Positions 43,707 through 55,845 of a stretch of DNA of 64,000 nucleotides are shown in pieces. The notes under the pieces were generated by a model that saw only the letters and a list, made by a program, of their open reading frames with translations, did not search any database and was not told the DNA's origin. Source of the stretch: Anisakis pegreffii (taxonomy: Eukaryota > Nematoda > Chromadorea > Rhabditida > Anisakidae). The DNA is taken from positions 36,570 through 100,569 of the forward strand of contig JAPYMA010000067.1 of the NCBI GenBank assembly GCA_035041965.1, given 5' to 3'. The position numbers were made by a program, and so were the translations under genes. Position 1 is the stretch's first letter. Each line of letters opens with the position of its first letter.

Positions 43707-45314
43707 TGCAAGTGAGATAAATATTATGAATCTGTGGAAAAGTGTAATGATATCATTATGACTGTATTGAGATGAACGTCTTTCTTTACGGATAGATTTT
43801 CGCTTCTGGAGACTGGTCATCGCAATGGTCTTTTCGTTATTATTATTATTTTTTTATTATAATTGTTGTTATTGTAATCGTTTCGTTAAAGATGGTTGAT
43901 GTTGTGTCTGATTTGATGTATCTGATATGTTTTTTAATTTTTGCTGTCGTTATTTATAGCTGCTACGAATCCAGAGAAATATTCTGCGTGGTTGCGTGTA
44001 TGTTATTGTATGATTGTAACTGATAATTGTGATCGTTTACGTTGAAATCTGTGTATTTGGTTGTTGGTGAGGTAGTGTAAGAGATAAGAAATGGAGAATA
44101 CTTGAATGAAAGGATTCATCTTTTGATTCGTTTCGTATGCAGCAATAATAATTAATAATGTCTTCATCCACATATAATCAGAGTTCATTCAGAACGATGA
44201 GAAGTGCAAAACAGTAAAAATTCGAGTAAATTAAAAGTAATGAAAATATTAATGGTAATAATGATGATCGCAACAGTAATAATAATAGTATCGCAATGAA
44301 TATATTGTATTAGTCGAATAGTACAGCTTGATTTTCTGATTTTTTTTTTTGAACATGTCACTTGGTGTTGTTTCATGATTTGGGAGATAACTGTGTAGAA
44401 TGACTTAGCGCGATATCTTATGTGTGGCATTGCATAGATGAAGGAATCGTTATTGTCAAATATCAAGAGATTTATAATCGAGTTGCTCTTTAATCTCGGG
44501 GAGTAGCCAATACGTTTCCATAACGTCTTTACCCTGTAATTGTAATATTTTCTTATTACTTCATTGTTATCCTTTTTATATTATTACCATTGTAATGTTT
44601 TTTTGGAAATTTGAAAAATTTTTCTTCTGAAGAAGAGGAATGCTGTCTTTTGTATATTGATTACTGTAATCGTTTTTATTGCTTATCATTGTGATCGTAA
44701 TGAAGTAATCAATGAAAAAGTTTTGTTTACTGCATCTGTGCAAAACAAGAAGCACGACCGAAAAAGAAGGCAGTCAATATATCCGTAAAGGAACTCATCA
44801 GAGGCTTCAGAAATTAATAGTTTCATTAATGAAATGCACTATTACACTCTACTGCCCTCAATTAATGATATCAACGACTTAAAGTGATCTATTAGGAACG
44901 CGAAAATAGTGTGAAAATAGTCAACCATTTCATTCGAATAATTTTTGTTATGAAGAAATTATTCAAGAGAGCGATTTGTTCATCATCCAGAGTTTGATAA
45001 TGACAATTTGATTTGTTCATATCATTATAAAGAGTTAATGAAAAGTGCGACGTAGTTTAACTTCTGTTGTAAGAAATTTTTTGACACCTCACTTGGGTAA
45101 AACATCTCAAGTCTCAAGTCAAAAAAACTCATGTCAAACATTAATCATTATATACGGATTTCAAAGACGTCCTCTCATTACTTCTTAAAAGGCGTCTGAA
45201 AAGTATCGCTCTCTACGAAGGTTTCAGGCATCATTGGGCTTCATCCTCTTTCTAAATAATAATTTTCTTTCGTAATCTGTGTTTTTTCTTTTCAGTAAGC
45301 ACTCGAACTTTCAG
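43707..45314. other. Intergenic, no gene seen
   Basis: AT-rich sequence with short reverse open frames (44003-44466) that lack any recognisable content. Possible 3'UTR of the APC11 gene at its left end. Confidence 0.45.
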
Positions 45315-45442
45315 GTTTCACACCTTCAATGCTAGATGATCAAGATAGAACATTTGAGATACCTTCATCTCATATTAATTTACCGCATGCACAAAGTGAT
45401 TCGCAAGGAACTGTCATTGAAATACATTACTCGATCTTTCAG
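45315..45442 (+). other. Orphan exon-like sequence, 42 codons
   Basis: Bounded by a strong acceptor (AACTTTCAG) and a GTAATA donor, open in one frame with protein-like content (PSMLDDQDRTFEIP, then QGTVIEIHYSIFQ). No partner exon was found on either side, and a hAT MITE begins 170 bp downstream. Either an isolated exon of a degraded gene or chance. Confidence 0.3.
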
Positions 45443-45609
45443 GTAATATCATTTTTAGCAATATCATTGGCAATATCATTTTTTAGACTATCACAAGGCT
45501 AATCGGTTATTGGACAGGAATATCATGCAGAATATGATCGTCATATGTTAGCTGCAACTATAATCTGGCTTGATAACTTAAACTAACGTAAGTCTGCTAT
45601 AGTCTAGAG

Positions 45610-46355
45610 CAGTAGTTCTCATAGAGGGTAATAATTACCCATTTTGGGTAATTTAGGGGTGTTGAGGTGGGAAATGGAGAGGGTCAGAAAATTCGTATTT
45701 CGTGCAGCTGTTGTTTCATGATAGAATGCCAGCGGTTAGTTGATGGCAACACTCTTCATTTTCCTATTTTCTGATTGTATCATTAGCTGGTCCCGGAACA
45801 ACAGGGTTTTCATTCGTTTTAACAGGATTTTCATTCTTTTCCTTGCTGATACAATCACTCTCATAGCTTTTATCACCAAAAGTGTTCTCTTCTGCTAATT
45901 TCTCATTCATTTCACTCAACAGTTAAAGTCAAATTCTCATTCTATCAAATACACTCTATAATTGATCATTTAACTGTCGAACGTTGTTGAACAATTCAAT
46001 TCGATTGCTGTATCGTTGATTTCGGCTGTCAACACTCGTCAACGTATCCAGTAAATAGTATATACTGCAGAATAAGAATTTGATTCTAACTGTGAAGTGA
46101 AATGAGACGAAGTGAATGAGAAAAACTCATGAAGAGAATGGTATTCGCATGCAATAGCCATGAGAGTGAACACAACACGTCTGAAAAGAATGAGAATCCA
46201 TGTGAATCAGTTTGAAGTGAGCGTGTCACAGAAATAGCTTTTCATGCGATCATAATCGATTGCAATCATGAGCAACGCAACGGTCTATGACAATGGTTCT
46301 CATGAGGAGTGAAATTACCCGTTTTGGGTAAATTGAAGGTGTCGAGGGAAGCATT
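45610..46355 (+). mobile_element. hAT MITE family copy C
   Basis: Starts CAGTAGTTCTCATAG with the GGGTAATTT block, then the core aligned with copy B. At 46292 a second left end (CAATGGTTCTCATG) begins directly after the core, so this is a composite of a core-bearing element abutting another copy's terminus. No target duplication was identified. Confidence 0.75.
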
Positions 46356-46562
46356 CTTAATGTAGTTGACTGCATAGCTTTTGAGCATGCGTATCGTTTG
46401 ACCACGTGCTATTCGGTCATGCTTCAAAGACCGAATACAAGGCTCAATTGAACACGAAATCAGTCTTGAGCCAATGCCGGATCAACGCCATCAAATGCTT
46501 ACGATTAAGTTCGAATGCTGAAAAGACGGAGTGTTCACAAGACATATCAAAAATGAACCAAC

Positions 46563-47088
46563 CTCATCCACATTCTCAACGGATGACCCATCCTCGAATG
46601 TAACATTCGTCTCACCAAATGATGAAATATTTGGTTTGATTTTCAGCGTACCCGATTGAATACGACCCGCTAACTCATCGTTCACTGTTGTATGTGCACT
46701 GAAACTTTTTGTGTTACCGATGATCATTGAGTCGTTGATAAGTTGGATGACTGGATCAGGAAATGATTCCAACAACAGATGTGTGAAAATAGATGTATAA
46801 ACTGTTACGAATTGCGAAAATCATGAAGGACTAATTCAATCGAATACTCGTGAAAAATATTTAAGAAATCTCCAACCTAAGCGCATTGTGTTTCGGTTTA
46901 ATACCATAGATTTCATGATCAAATCGTTTTTGAAGGTTCTTCTCAAGTAAATTGTTGAAATAGCTGAAGCCCAAGCGTGTGCTGCCGATAATATTAGAGA
47001 TGCGATTAACCATCGCTATATCCATAGGAATCCCGTAATCCCATGTACGACTGTAGACCCATGTACCACGACGGCTCACCAAGTAAAC
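46563..47088 (-). pseudogene. Flavin-containing monooxygenase fragment (two internal exons)
   Basis: Reverse exons 47088-46877 and 46698-46563 splice in phase and align without gaps to the mid-region of FMOs: VYLVSRRGTWVYSRTWDYG (human SSRSGSWVMSRVWDDG), KRFDHEIYGIKP, VNDELAGRI and TFEDGSSVENVDEV. The FAD (GxGxxG) and NADPH-site exons should lie upstream (higher coordinates) and the FATGY motif with the C-terminus downstream. Neither is present, and the downstream side runs into MITE copy C. The reading frames in the two exons are intact, so loss is by truncation and seems fairly recent. It cannot encode an active enzyme as it stands. Confidence 0.8.
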
Positions 47089-47159
47089 CTGTTAACAATT
47101 CGGACGTATCAGGCGTTTTATTGACAATGAGAACGAATATTTGAGATTGTTTTGATCAA

Positions 47160-47680
47160 GGATAAGGTATGCAGATCATTTTCACGGAAATTGAGAGGAG
47201 CCCATGTGTGTCTCTTATGTGTGCACAAATCCTGTGCTTTCCAACAAATTTCCGTTCTAGGAGAGACGAATAACTGAATCCGCTGGATTCAGTTATTCCG
47301 CTGGATCGAATAGTGCAAAGAAATCCATATGTTACTGGACAAACTTGAGCGTACGGTAGGCTTGAATGTGGCAACCCCTATAGCATCAGTAAAATAGCTA
47401 TATCTCCTCGTAGAGGCAGAATTTCTGGGCGCTGTTTTCATTTTCAGAAAGCCGAGATTCTGTTAAATCGAATGATGTAGAAACATGACGGTTGGCTTGA
47501 ATATATGAAATCTATATTTCTATAGTAATGTATAATATCCACCCATCTACAGCGATACAATGCATTTCAATGAACAGGAATTTAATCTATTATCGATCAA
47601 TGAATAAGTCCACATAGCAATATGTGCATTGCCATCTTCGAGCTCATGCTTGAGATAGGATCAGTTTTTTTACTACGTAT
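47160..47680. repeat. Degenerate tandem-repeat family, copy near FMO fragment
   Basis: Shares blocks with 54290-54965: GCTATATCTCCTCGTAGAGG, AAAGCCGAGATTCTG, GGCTTGAATxTGGCAACCCC and TAATGTATAATATCC. Contains a 14-bp perfect hairpin at 47268-47298 (GAATAACTGAATCC, loop GCT). Confidence 0.65.
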
Positions 47681-48469
47681 TTTGATACTGGTCTCAATGT
47701 ATCACCATCAGATCAAAATGCAATTCTATGTACAAGCGTCGACGAAAGCTGATTGCTCTGCCATTGCATGAAGTTGATCAATATCTATTGCAGACATTGT
47801 TCTGTGTTGCTATTCATCACATTCTCGACACATTCATTCTTATCACTTTCAGTTCTTGTGTATGCGTGATGCTGGTTCATATTGTTTATGTCATTCAAGT
47901 GTGATGTTGCTCGCAGTTCAACATTGCGATTCACGTCGTTGTGTTTATCTCATTCTCAACGATCAACGACTTTGTTGATGATGAGCCGTTATTACTCAAT
48001 TGCCATTAACTCATAAAAAGGATTTCGGTGTATTTTAAATTAAGAATATGTTATATTTCGGACTTTAAGAGTTATTTTGGGGCATTTTACGCTTCGCACC
48101 ACGTTTTGTCACTTACATACACCCTTATCTCTTATAAAGTCAGTGTTCTTATGATTGTACCTGGAATGTTTTCTGCTTTCTGATTTTGGGAAGTGTTTTG
48201 GATTTGGTAATACCACGTTATTAAACTGATTTGATGGTACTCGGTGCTTAATTAAGTTGTAATGGATCGAATTGAATGAGGCTCCGGTGGCATTAAAATG
48301 TTAACAACCGATTGCAGTTTAGATTTGGTTCTGATAGAATATGAATCGTTTATTTTATTTCGTTATGATGCAGTGTTCATTAAAACGTGATATTCCTCAA
48401 TGAACTGAATGTTTGTGTTCTCAGGTGAGACCGAATGACGGAATCGGCCCGCGAAGGTGATCATCGACT

Positions 48470-48605
48470 GACGAAGTTGACTGAGGTGAACGCCTCCCGC
48501 AAGAGGGTGGCGAGAAGAAAGAAGTGATCAGTACGACGAGTAAGATATGACCAGTAGGAAGAAAGAAGTGACCAGTGACCAGTAAGAAGTGACAAATGGA
48601 CACGA
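48470..48605. repeat. Short tandem GACCAGTA-GAAGAAAGAAGT repeat
   Basis: Three to four imperfect copies of a ~20-bp unit built from GAAGAAAGAAGTGA(C/T)CAGT follow one another. The open frames across it come from the repeat. Confidence 0.55.
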
Positions 48606-48663
48606 TTTACCTGGAATAATTTACGAGGTGAGTAAATTCCAACCAATTATTGCATTGTTTTAG

Positions 48664-48936
48664 TTATTTCAAAGCATAATCGGAATTCTTTCGAAGGAAA
48701 TCTGGATGGTAAGGATTTTCAACAGCTCTGCAAGAGAGTGAATATGTGAGGAGCAGATCGACGGCCCACAAGAGGGCCAACAATACAATTATCAATGCAA
48801 AGAAAGGAGCAATCAATCCAATATAACAACAGATGATAAAACGACATTCAACAGATACTACGACAGGATCATATTTTATCCAAGTATCAAAGTCCATCAG
48901 TAAGCGCACCGAAGCGCCAGGCCAGTTGGAAGATTT
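48664..48936 (-). pseudogene. Probable FMO C-terminal exon, displaced
   Basis: A reverse open stretch ending TAA at 48664-48666 begins with NWPGASVRLL (FMO consensus KWPGARxAIL) and ends with one hydrophobic membrane-anchor-like helix (LIAPFFALIIVLLALLWAV) followed by a basic tail, the layout of an FMO C-terminus. It lies upstream (in transcription sense) of the internal FMO exons at 46.6-47.1 kb, so the two cannot be one gene in normal order. Similarity is short, so the call is moderate. An unrelated membrane protein fragment is the alternative. Confidence 0.42.
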
Positions 48937-49019
48937 TAAACATTGTTTTTGTTTTCCATCTCAAGTTTGCCTTTTGGTTAACGTAGGGCTGAACAAATGA
49001 GCTTACAATTAGGTTGGAA

Positions 49020-49150
49020 AACGGCATCATTTTGTTTCTCAGTTTTTTCACTCAAACGTAGGGTATGGAAATAAAGTTGAGCGTGATCAGTGCCCACTTT
49101 TTTGCATGCTTAACATTTCATTTATTCGTTTATTTGTAAAATAATTGCAT
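49020..49150. repeat. Segment duplicated at about 51780-51920
   Basis: The pair aligns through AAATAAAGTTGAGCGTGATC versus AATAAAATTGAGTTGTGATC and the following CACTTTTT. Diverged copies of the same unidentified sequence. Confidence 0.5.
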
Positions 49151-49879
49151 TGTTAAATTGTGATGTAAATAACGTTCATTAACAAATAATTCATTATTCA
49201 TTGGGATGTATGATAATGTTAGGATGTGTGACACTATTTGTGTTGTGACGTATGATAATATTCGTTATGTTATTGTATTTCATAATTGGGATATTATTAT
49301 TATGTTGTGGTATTAATTACACGGATATCCATTGCAAATATTGTTGGACTTAGTTGGGGTTGGATTTGTCCAGAGTGGGAGACAGAGAGGTGGGCTAAAA
49401 TGTTATGTGAGAATCGTAAATTGTTTCACTCGATAAAATTCTTTAACTCAATACTGATCTCCTCTCAGTCTCCCAAATTTGCTTGGACTGTGTTCACCAA
49501 ACATGCGCTGGACTGCTATAAGAAACTGCTTGGTCATAAGTTTAGCTGCGAGCTTGGAGTTCTTGATGATGTGGCTTAGACTAGGAACGTGATCTCAACA
49601 TAAGGCCTATTCGATTGACATGAATTCGATTGACTTTAGCTTCAACCTGACTTGACTCAACTATCACTTCAAGTTGCTTCACTTTTACTCTGTCATGACC
49701 AGGTTTGAGCTTACTCTGAATCTAGGTTATCTTTTTTCTTTGATTTTTAATTAGCTGAGCTCTAATATACTTCATTACTAGTTCACTCTAATATAGTTTT
49801 AGTTATAGACGTGCAGCATAAGGATGAGTTTAGTTTCTTTGTATGTACGACACTTCGAATACCCACGCAAATCTTAGAC

Positions 49880-50650
49880 TTTGAAGTAACCTCTTTGATT
49901 TGGTCTTTTTTTTGAATGCACAGGTATTATTCGGAAGAAAGCAGGATTAGGAGTGGGTGCGGCTGCAACCAACAGAGATAATGGGTATACTGGCGTGTAA
50001 ATTACATCGAAATTTGAGTTGCAAGAAAGTAGGGGTATGAAGAGTATTATGGATGTAGCGGTAGGTCTGGAAAGTTCGCCTGGACCACTCACCCGAAGAG
50101 TCGAGTCGCTAGGTGGTGACTCGAAGAACGTTTTCCTTGTGCTGCTGTTTAGGGACAGCTGAATTGAGTTGAGAACGATATCATGTGTGCAGTCAATGGT
50201 CACTTTTAAAAAGTACATTTTGGTTGCATGGGTGATCCCAACCCGTCGAGATGCCAATAAGAGGGGCTAGGTTTAGGTAAATGCGACAGGCGTTCCCCGC
50301 CTACCGGCAGTCTCGGCGAATCGGGGAGAAATGCCTCAATATATGTTGATGATGCTTACCCGGGTATCGTCAACATTCATCTTCGAAATAAAATACGGGC
50401 GTTCCCGGCCCGGGAAAGGCGCCGATTTGACCGGGGATAGGGAATTGCGCGTAAGTTGGCCTGAGTAGTGCCTTCGGGCATTTGCTCAGGTAACGAGGGT
50501 TCCCGGACTCACTGTGCGCACTTTCTCTTAACAGGGGGGAATTATGATCGGGTTGACCATTGACTGGCACATATGAAATCGTTTGACTCAGTTCAATGTT
50601 GCTAAATGCTTTATAAGGAGAAATCTCTCAGGTGTTTGTGGTTACTCGCC
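49880..50650. repeat. GC-rich diverged duplicate, copy P
   Basis: Aligns in the same orientation with 52330-52940, most clearly at its end: GGGTTCCC-GACTC, then CTCTTAACAGGGGGGAATT, then GTTGACCATTGACTGG, then TCAATGTTGCTAAATG. It is higher in GC than its surroundings. Reverse open frames here have no recognisable domain. Possibly an old transposon. Confidence 0.55.
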
Positions 50651-52329
50651 GAAGCTTATCTATTTGCTGCGTCCATAGTGCATTCATACAACATCTCAGA
50701 AATAATCTGTTTTCACTGCCAGTATAATTGTTGCCTCTCGTTGGTGGCATTGAAATACTGAATGACCTTAAACAATTCATGCAGATGGAAGGTTTCCGAA
50801 GATCATCATGTCCCAGGATATTTGGAAAACAGTACCTGCGCTTTGAAAAAATGGTCATTTCAGAGAGCTCACATCCGAGGTTGAGGTTGAGCTGGGTATT
50901 TGTTGTTCCGAGTACATATAGAAACTTGACTTCCCTGTAAGCTGATACCTTCAAGGCCAAGTCTTTTCGGTCTCAGGTTTGTCGATGTTGGAGATCCTCA
51001 AACTGATGTGCTTTTAAGAAGCCAGTGTCTGAGTAATTTCTTGATGAATTTCAAAGCCATATTCTTGCGAGCGTGCAGATGACAGCCTTAAAATGCGAAA
51101 ATCATGTGATGCTCATTGGATCCTTCAAATAATTTGTCCTCATTGAGGCTGAAAAAATATATATGAGTTAATTTGGTACTTTGGCATAGTCTCAGTTCGG
51201 ACTTAGCCTAACCTTAACTTTCACTGCACTCTAAGTTAGCTTTTTTTACGCTGTCAGCAACACAGTTCTTTATGGTTTGATATGTTTCTGAACTACTGTA
51301 GTTATTGTGTTAACAAGAAACTTGGATATAATTCTCCATTCATTGGGAGGTGACCTGAATCGACAATAATGTGAAGTAACTATGATTTTAGGAGAGTTAC
51401 GTTTGACTTGAGTTTGATTTGAAATTTAACATCGAATAGCTTGACTTATATTGGTTAAGTTATTATTGATTTGACTCACGCTGGAGGGAGACACGAATTT
51501 CATTAGACTTGAGACATCTTAACCTGGGTTGACCTGAATTTTAGTTTGGTTTGCTTTTGACTTGAAAATTGACTGCCTCTTACTGGAGTTTATGTTGATT
51601 TCAAAGCGGCACTGCTACAAGAATCCACCGTGCAACGTCACACTCTACAAATGGGACGTGTCAATTCGCCAACTGCCAATTCAGCAACCGTTTACTACAT
51701 CGCATCATCCATCAGCTCTAAGGTTTGTTCTTCCAAGGTTTTTTTCGTTCAGTTTAGGGCACTAATAAATGAGTTGTGGTCGAATGACCACATTTACCAT
51801 CATTCACTCTTTTTGCTTGAACCTAGGGAAAATGCAATAAAATTGAGTTGTGATCAGTGATCACTTTTTGTTTTCATCTATTGCATTTGTTCTCAATTAT
51901 TTTGCTGTAAATTTGACTGTATTTGGGTGATTATGAATGTCTGAGCATTGGCAAGAATGTTGTAGTGAGTGGCTCTAAAGTAGATTGATATGACTTTGAT
52001 TTAAATTGCAAATTTAAAAAATATATAGTTACTGAATCATGAGGCTAATCTATAAGAGTCCGCGGAGCTGAATCCGGATTAAATTAGCAAGAACTTTCCT
52101 CAACGTTGGTTCTGCAGAACTGCGCAAGCGAAAACCTGAGATTGAGTAAGTCTCCTGCATGCAGAAAGGAGGAGGGTCTGGCTTCTTTTTATGTTCCCAA
52201 ATGCGGAAACTTCATTGCACCTTAAAATGAGAAATGGGTTCGCGAACATGGCCATTTCTGAAAGCACGTATGTTACTTGATGAAACACAAATAGGAAGGG
52301 GGGAAATACTACGTAGCTCAGATAATAGG
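50651..52329. other. No gene recognised
   Basis: Includes a pair of opposed open frames at 50628-50960 without recognisable domains and gene-like composition at about 50720-50940 (forward GGIEILNDLKQFMQMEGF). It could be a fragment of a transposon-encoded protein. Unresolved. Confidence 0.35.
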
Positions 52330-52940
52330 TATATTGGGATGCTCAAAATAGGACGAGGAATTTGAGTTCCGACACACACCGTGGAGTATGAATAGCCTCA
52401 TGGGTGTGGTAGTAGGTCTCTAAATGATTTTCGGCAAGCATGATTCGGAGATGTTGTACGCTATAGTGTGCTTTGGTAGCGGTTGAAGTAATCTCGTCGT
52501 AGTTTGCGTTATGTAGCCAATGGTCGCTTCAACTTGCAAAATTCTATGATATATGTGGGTGTTCTCAATCCATCGAAATAATGATAAGCTGGGCTGGGTT
52601 CGGAGATGTAAGATAGGCATGCATGCGCCCACTGACAGGTTCGGCGATTCGTCGAGCGATTTCATAAGACTTCACGATATGCTGGTGGTGCAGGCCGGGT
52701 GTCGCTATCATCCTTTCTTTCCAATACTGTATGAAAGTAACGGTCTGGGGGTGATGCCGATTTGGTCGGATATAGGGCATGCGCGCCTGAGTAGCGTTTC
52801 GAGTATCTACTTAAGTACGGGTTCCCTGAGCCACCTTTCTTAACGGGGGTAGTTCTCACCGGTTTGATCACTGGCTGCGTTCATGAAATCATTTCACTTA
52901 ATTTGAATGTTGCTGAATACATTATAAGAGAAATTATGAG
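52330..52940. repeat. GC-rich diverged duplicate, copy Q
   Basis: Partner of 49880-50650. Endings correspond block by block (GGGTTCCCTGAGCC, TTCTTAACGGGGGTAG, GTTTGATCACTGGCTG, TGAATGTTGCTGAATAC). Heavily overlapping open frames on both strands reflect the high GC and are not evidence of genes. Confidence 0.55.
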
Positions 52941-53089
52941 GGAATACATATGAGGAAAAGTGAATACATCTTTATTACAGCTAATGGTTACAGCTACTAA
53001 AGAAAATACATATGACAAATACCGAAACACGGAACATCTATTTTAATTATCGACATCAAAATAACTGCAATAATAAAACTGCAGATACG

Positions 53090-53620
53090 TGACGGACGAG
53101 CGTATAATTCTCGGCGAAATAGCAATAGAACTCGTTATCGTAAAATGATCCACCAAAGACGTGAACCACTGCGCCATAGGCGTTTTCCTTCTGAAGGATG
53201 CTGAGGTTATCGACATAATTTAACCCTAAAAATTTTGCCTTCATTTCATACCCAGGTATTCAACTCCTGCTTCCAGTATTTTCTTTAATTCCGCAATGAA
53301 ACGTAAGTAAAGCATGAAATATTGCAATGTGACTGGTCACAGAACGGAATATTCCAAGAAATCTGTTAAAAAATCAAGAAATCAGTTAAGAGAACGCGAA
53401 CCTGAATTAGATCCGATATTCTCCTGGTCTCTACCAAATACGCATACCACTGCGCCGCTGATACTCACATTCTAGAATATGCTGAAGTTATTGACAAGAA
53501 TGGACTCCAAAAATCCTCTCATCATTTCATATTCCAGTATTTAACTTCTTCTCCCAGCTTTTCCTTTGCTCTGCGCGTTCTTTTATCATGAAATGTTGCA
53601 CCCCATTCGATAACATGAAA
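53090..53620 (-). repeat. Tandem duplication of an exon-like segment
   Basis: 53100-53290 and 53450-53610 are diverged direct copies. On the reverse strand both read as an AKEKLGEEVKY / ELKKILEAGVEY-like end, then an EYEM-like joint and a region with NNFSIL / DNLSIL and GAVVCVFG / GAVVHVFGG. The second copy has an internal stop. It looks like relics of one coding unit, family unknown. Confidence 0.45.
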
Positions 53621-54289
53621 AAATATTCATAAAAGATCTGACACGAAGCCGTAAAAAATTGCAATTATTTCAATGTTAACTAATTCAAGCGGCTCATCCG
53701 TCTTCAGCAACGACATCTCCATAAGTAGGGTGCGAACCTTCGAATAATCCATTTTGTTTCGAATTCATTCTATTCAAATTCATTTACGTTTACCACTGCA
53801 TGCAAATTTTCTTGCAAAATTCATATTGCCCATGTTAAAAATCCTTCTCATTTTGTTGACATACACCATCTGAACTAACTCAAGACTGGAAAACAGTGAT
53901 GGTGATGTTAATTACGATGTTGAAAGTATCCGATTGTTGCTTGCTGAGTCTTACGTCAGAGACACTTGCTGAGCATCGTAAAAATTGATATGAGCCTCGT
54001 TCTAAACACGATTGTAAATACGATTAGCGTTCAAGATGATGCCATATACGTAGTTCGCTTTTATAGGCCAGCAATTCTGTAGTAGGGAGCTAACATCGAG
54101 ATATCAGCGTGCTTATAATAATTTGAGGAACACTAGAGTCTTAGGTTTGAATAGTTGAAAATTATTTGCATTTACTTGTTTGCAATTATATGCGTTTGTG
54201 TTGTGAGATGTGATGAGATTGAATAAGGGCAAGAGCAATACGTATCTGAGAATATATCCATTAGAATGCTGATCAACAGCAACTGTTCT

Positions 54290-54965
54290 TATAGTTAGCT
54301 AATCTCTACGAAAAATATATTTATTTCTGAATCCAGAGATTCTGCTCGATTGATTGGTGTGAAGAAATTGATATGTTACTGGTCAAAGCTGAGAGTATGG
54401 TAGGCTTGAATGTGGCAACCCCTATAGAATCACAAAAATTGCTATATTTCTACGTAGAGGCAAAATTTTCAGGTGAAATTTTCACTCGTAGAAAGCCGAG
54501 ATTCTGCTCTATCAAATGATTTTAAAACATCAATATGTTGCTGGGCAAACTTGAGGAGACGATTGGCTTGAATACATCAAAACTATATTTCTATTGTAAT
54601 GTATAATATCCTTTGATCTACAGTGATACAATGCATTTCAATGAGCACCACTGCGCTAGTTGACATAGCTTTAATAAAATAGCTATATTTCCTCAAGTAA
54701 GCAGAATCGCCCAAGAAAAAATATATTTTTCTGAATTCAGAGATCCTGCTCGATCGATTGGTGTGAAGGAATTGATATGTTACTGTTCATAACTGAGAGT
54801 ACGGTTATGCTAAAGATGGTAACCCTCGTAATACTATGCTAGCGTCCAGATCGATCTTTTGTGCTACAATGCATCCAAGCAAGCGTCATTGCGCTAAATG
54901 AAATGCCTTTGAAAAATGAACTGTATCTCCTCAAGTAACCAAAATCCACCAGCAGTAAATACGTA
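54290..54965. repeat. Degenerate tandem repeat, about 3.3 units of 140-245 bp
   Basis: Each unit contains GAGATTCTGCTCGATYGATT, GAAATTGATATGTTACTG, GAGAGTAYGGT and GGCAACCCC, then GCTATATTTC with CTCAAGTAA or GTAGAGG. It abuts MITE copy D directly. The same family is found at 47160-47680 and, inverted, at 60440-61140. Confidence 0.72.
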
Positions 54966-54989
54966 TTTCTGAGGATGTTGAAGTTTGTT

Positions 54990-55845
54990 TTTCTCATTCA
55001 TTTCACTCAACAATCAAAGTCAAATTCTCATTCTATCAAATACACTATAACTGATGATTTATCTGTTGAACGATGTTGAATAATAATATTCAAATATGGA
55101 TTTGTAAATGCGGTAGTTGATGGCAACACTCTTCATTCTCTCATTTTCTGAGTATCATTAGCTCGTCCGGGCCTAACAGGGTTTTCATTCTTTTCCTTGC
55201 TGCTATAATCGCTCTCATAGCTTTTATCACCAAAAGTGTTCTATTCTGCTGATTTCTCATTCATTTCACTTAACAGTTAAAGTCAAATTCTCATTCTATC
55301 AAATGCACTCTATAATTCATCATTCGACTGTAAAACGTTGTTGAACAATTCAATTCGATTGCTGTATTGTTGATTTCGGTTGTCAACAATCGTCAGTGTA
55401 TTCAGTAAATAGTATATACTACAGAATAAGAAACTGTTTCGAACAGTGAAATGAAATGAGACGAAGTGAATGCGAAAAAGTCATCAATAGAACGGTATTC
55501 GCATGTGATAGCGATGAGAGCGAGTACAATACGTCCGAAAAGAATGAGAATCAATGTGAATCAGTTTGAAGTGAGCGTGTCATAGACAATAGCTTTTCAT
55601 GTAATCATAATCGCTTGCAATAATGAACAAAACAACGGTCTACGACAGTAGTTTTCATAGAAAGTGAAATTACCCGTTTTGGGTAATTTGGGGGTGTCGG
55701 AAGGGGTGGGGGAAGGTAATGAAGAGGTTCGGGAATTTAATATTCGGTGTTGTTGTTAGTTATGATAGAATGCCGTTGTGTTGGTGTATTTTTCACTCGG
55801 ATAACACTCTTTATCCTATTTTTGAGCGTCTAAACACGTGAAAAC
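54990..55845 (+). mobile_element. hAT MITE family copy D (composite)
   Basis: A partial core (54990-55080) is followed by a fuller copy (about 55090-55645) and then by a short derivative starting CAGTAGTTTTCATAG at 55648 and fading at CACGTGAAAAC about 55845. The core and the short derivative meet at the same junction as in copies C and E. Confidence 0.72.

Noticed and set aside
43177..43820. Open frames antisense to the APC11 exons
   Set aside because: They are antisense shadows of a strongly supported RING-H2 coding sequence.
52420..52871. Cluster of overlapping open frames on both strands
   Set aside because: Caused by locally high GC in a repeat. No frame shows a domain or splice logic.
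54290..54965. CRISPR-like array
   Set aside because: Units are long, degenerate and without spacers, and the organism is a eukaryote.
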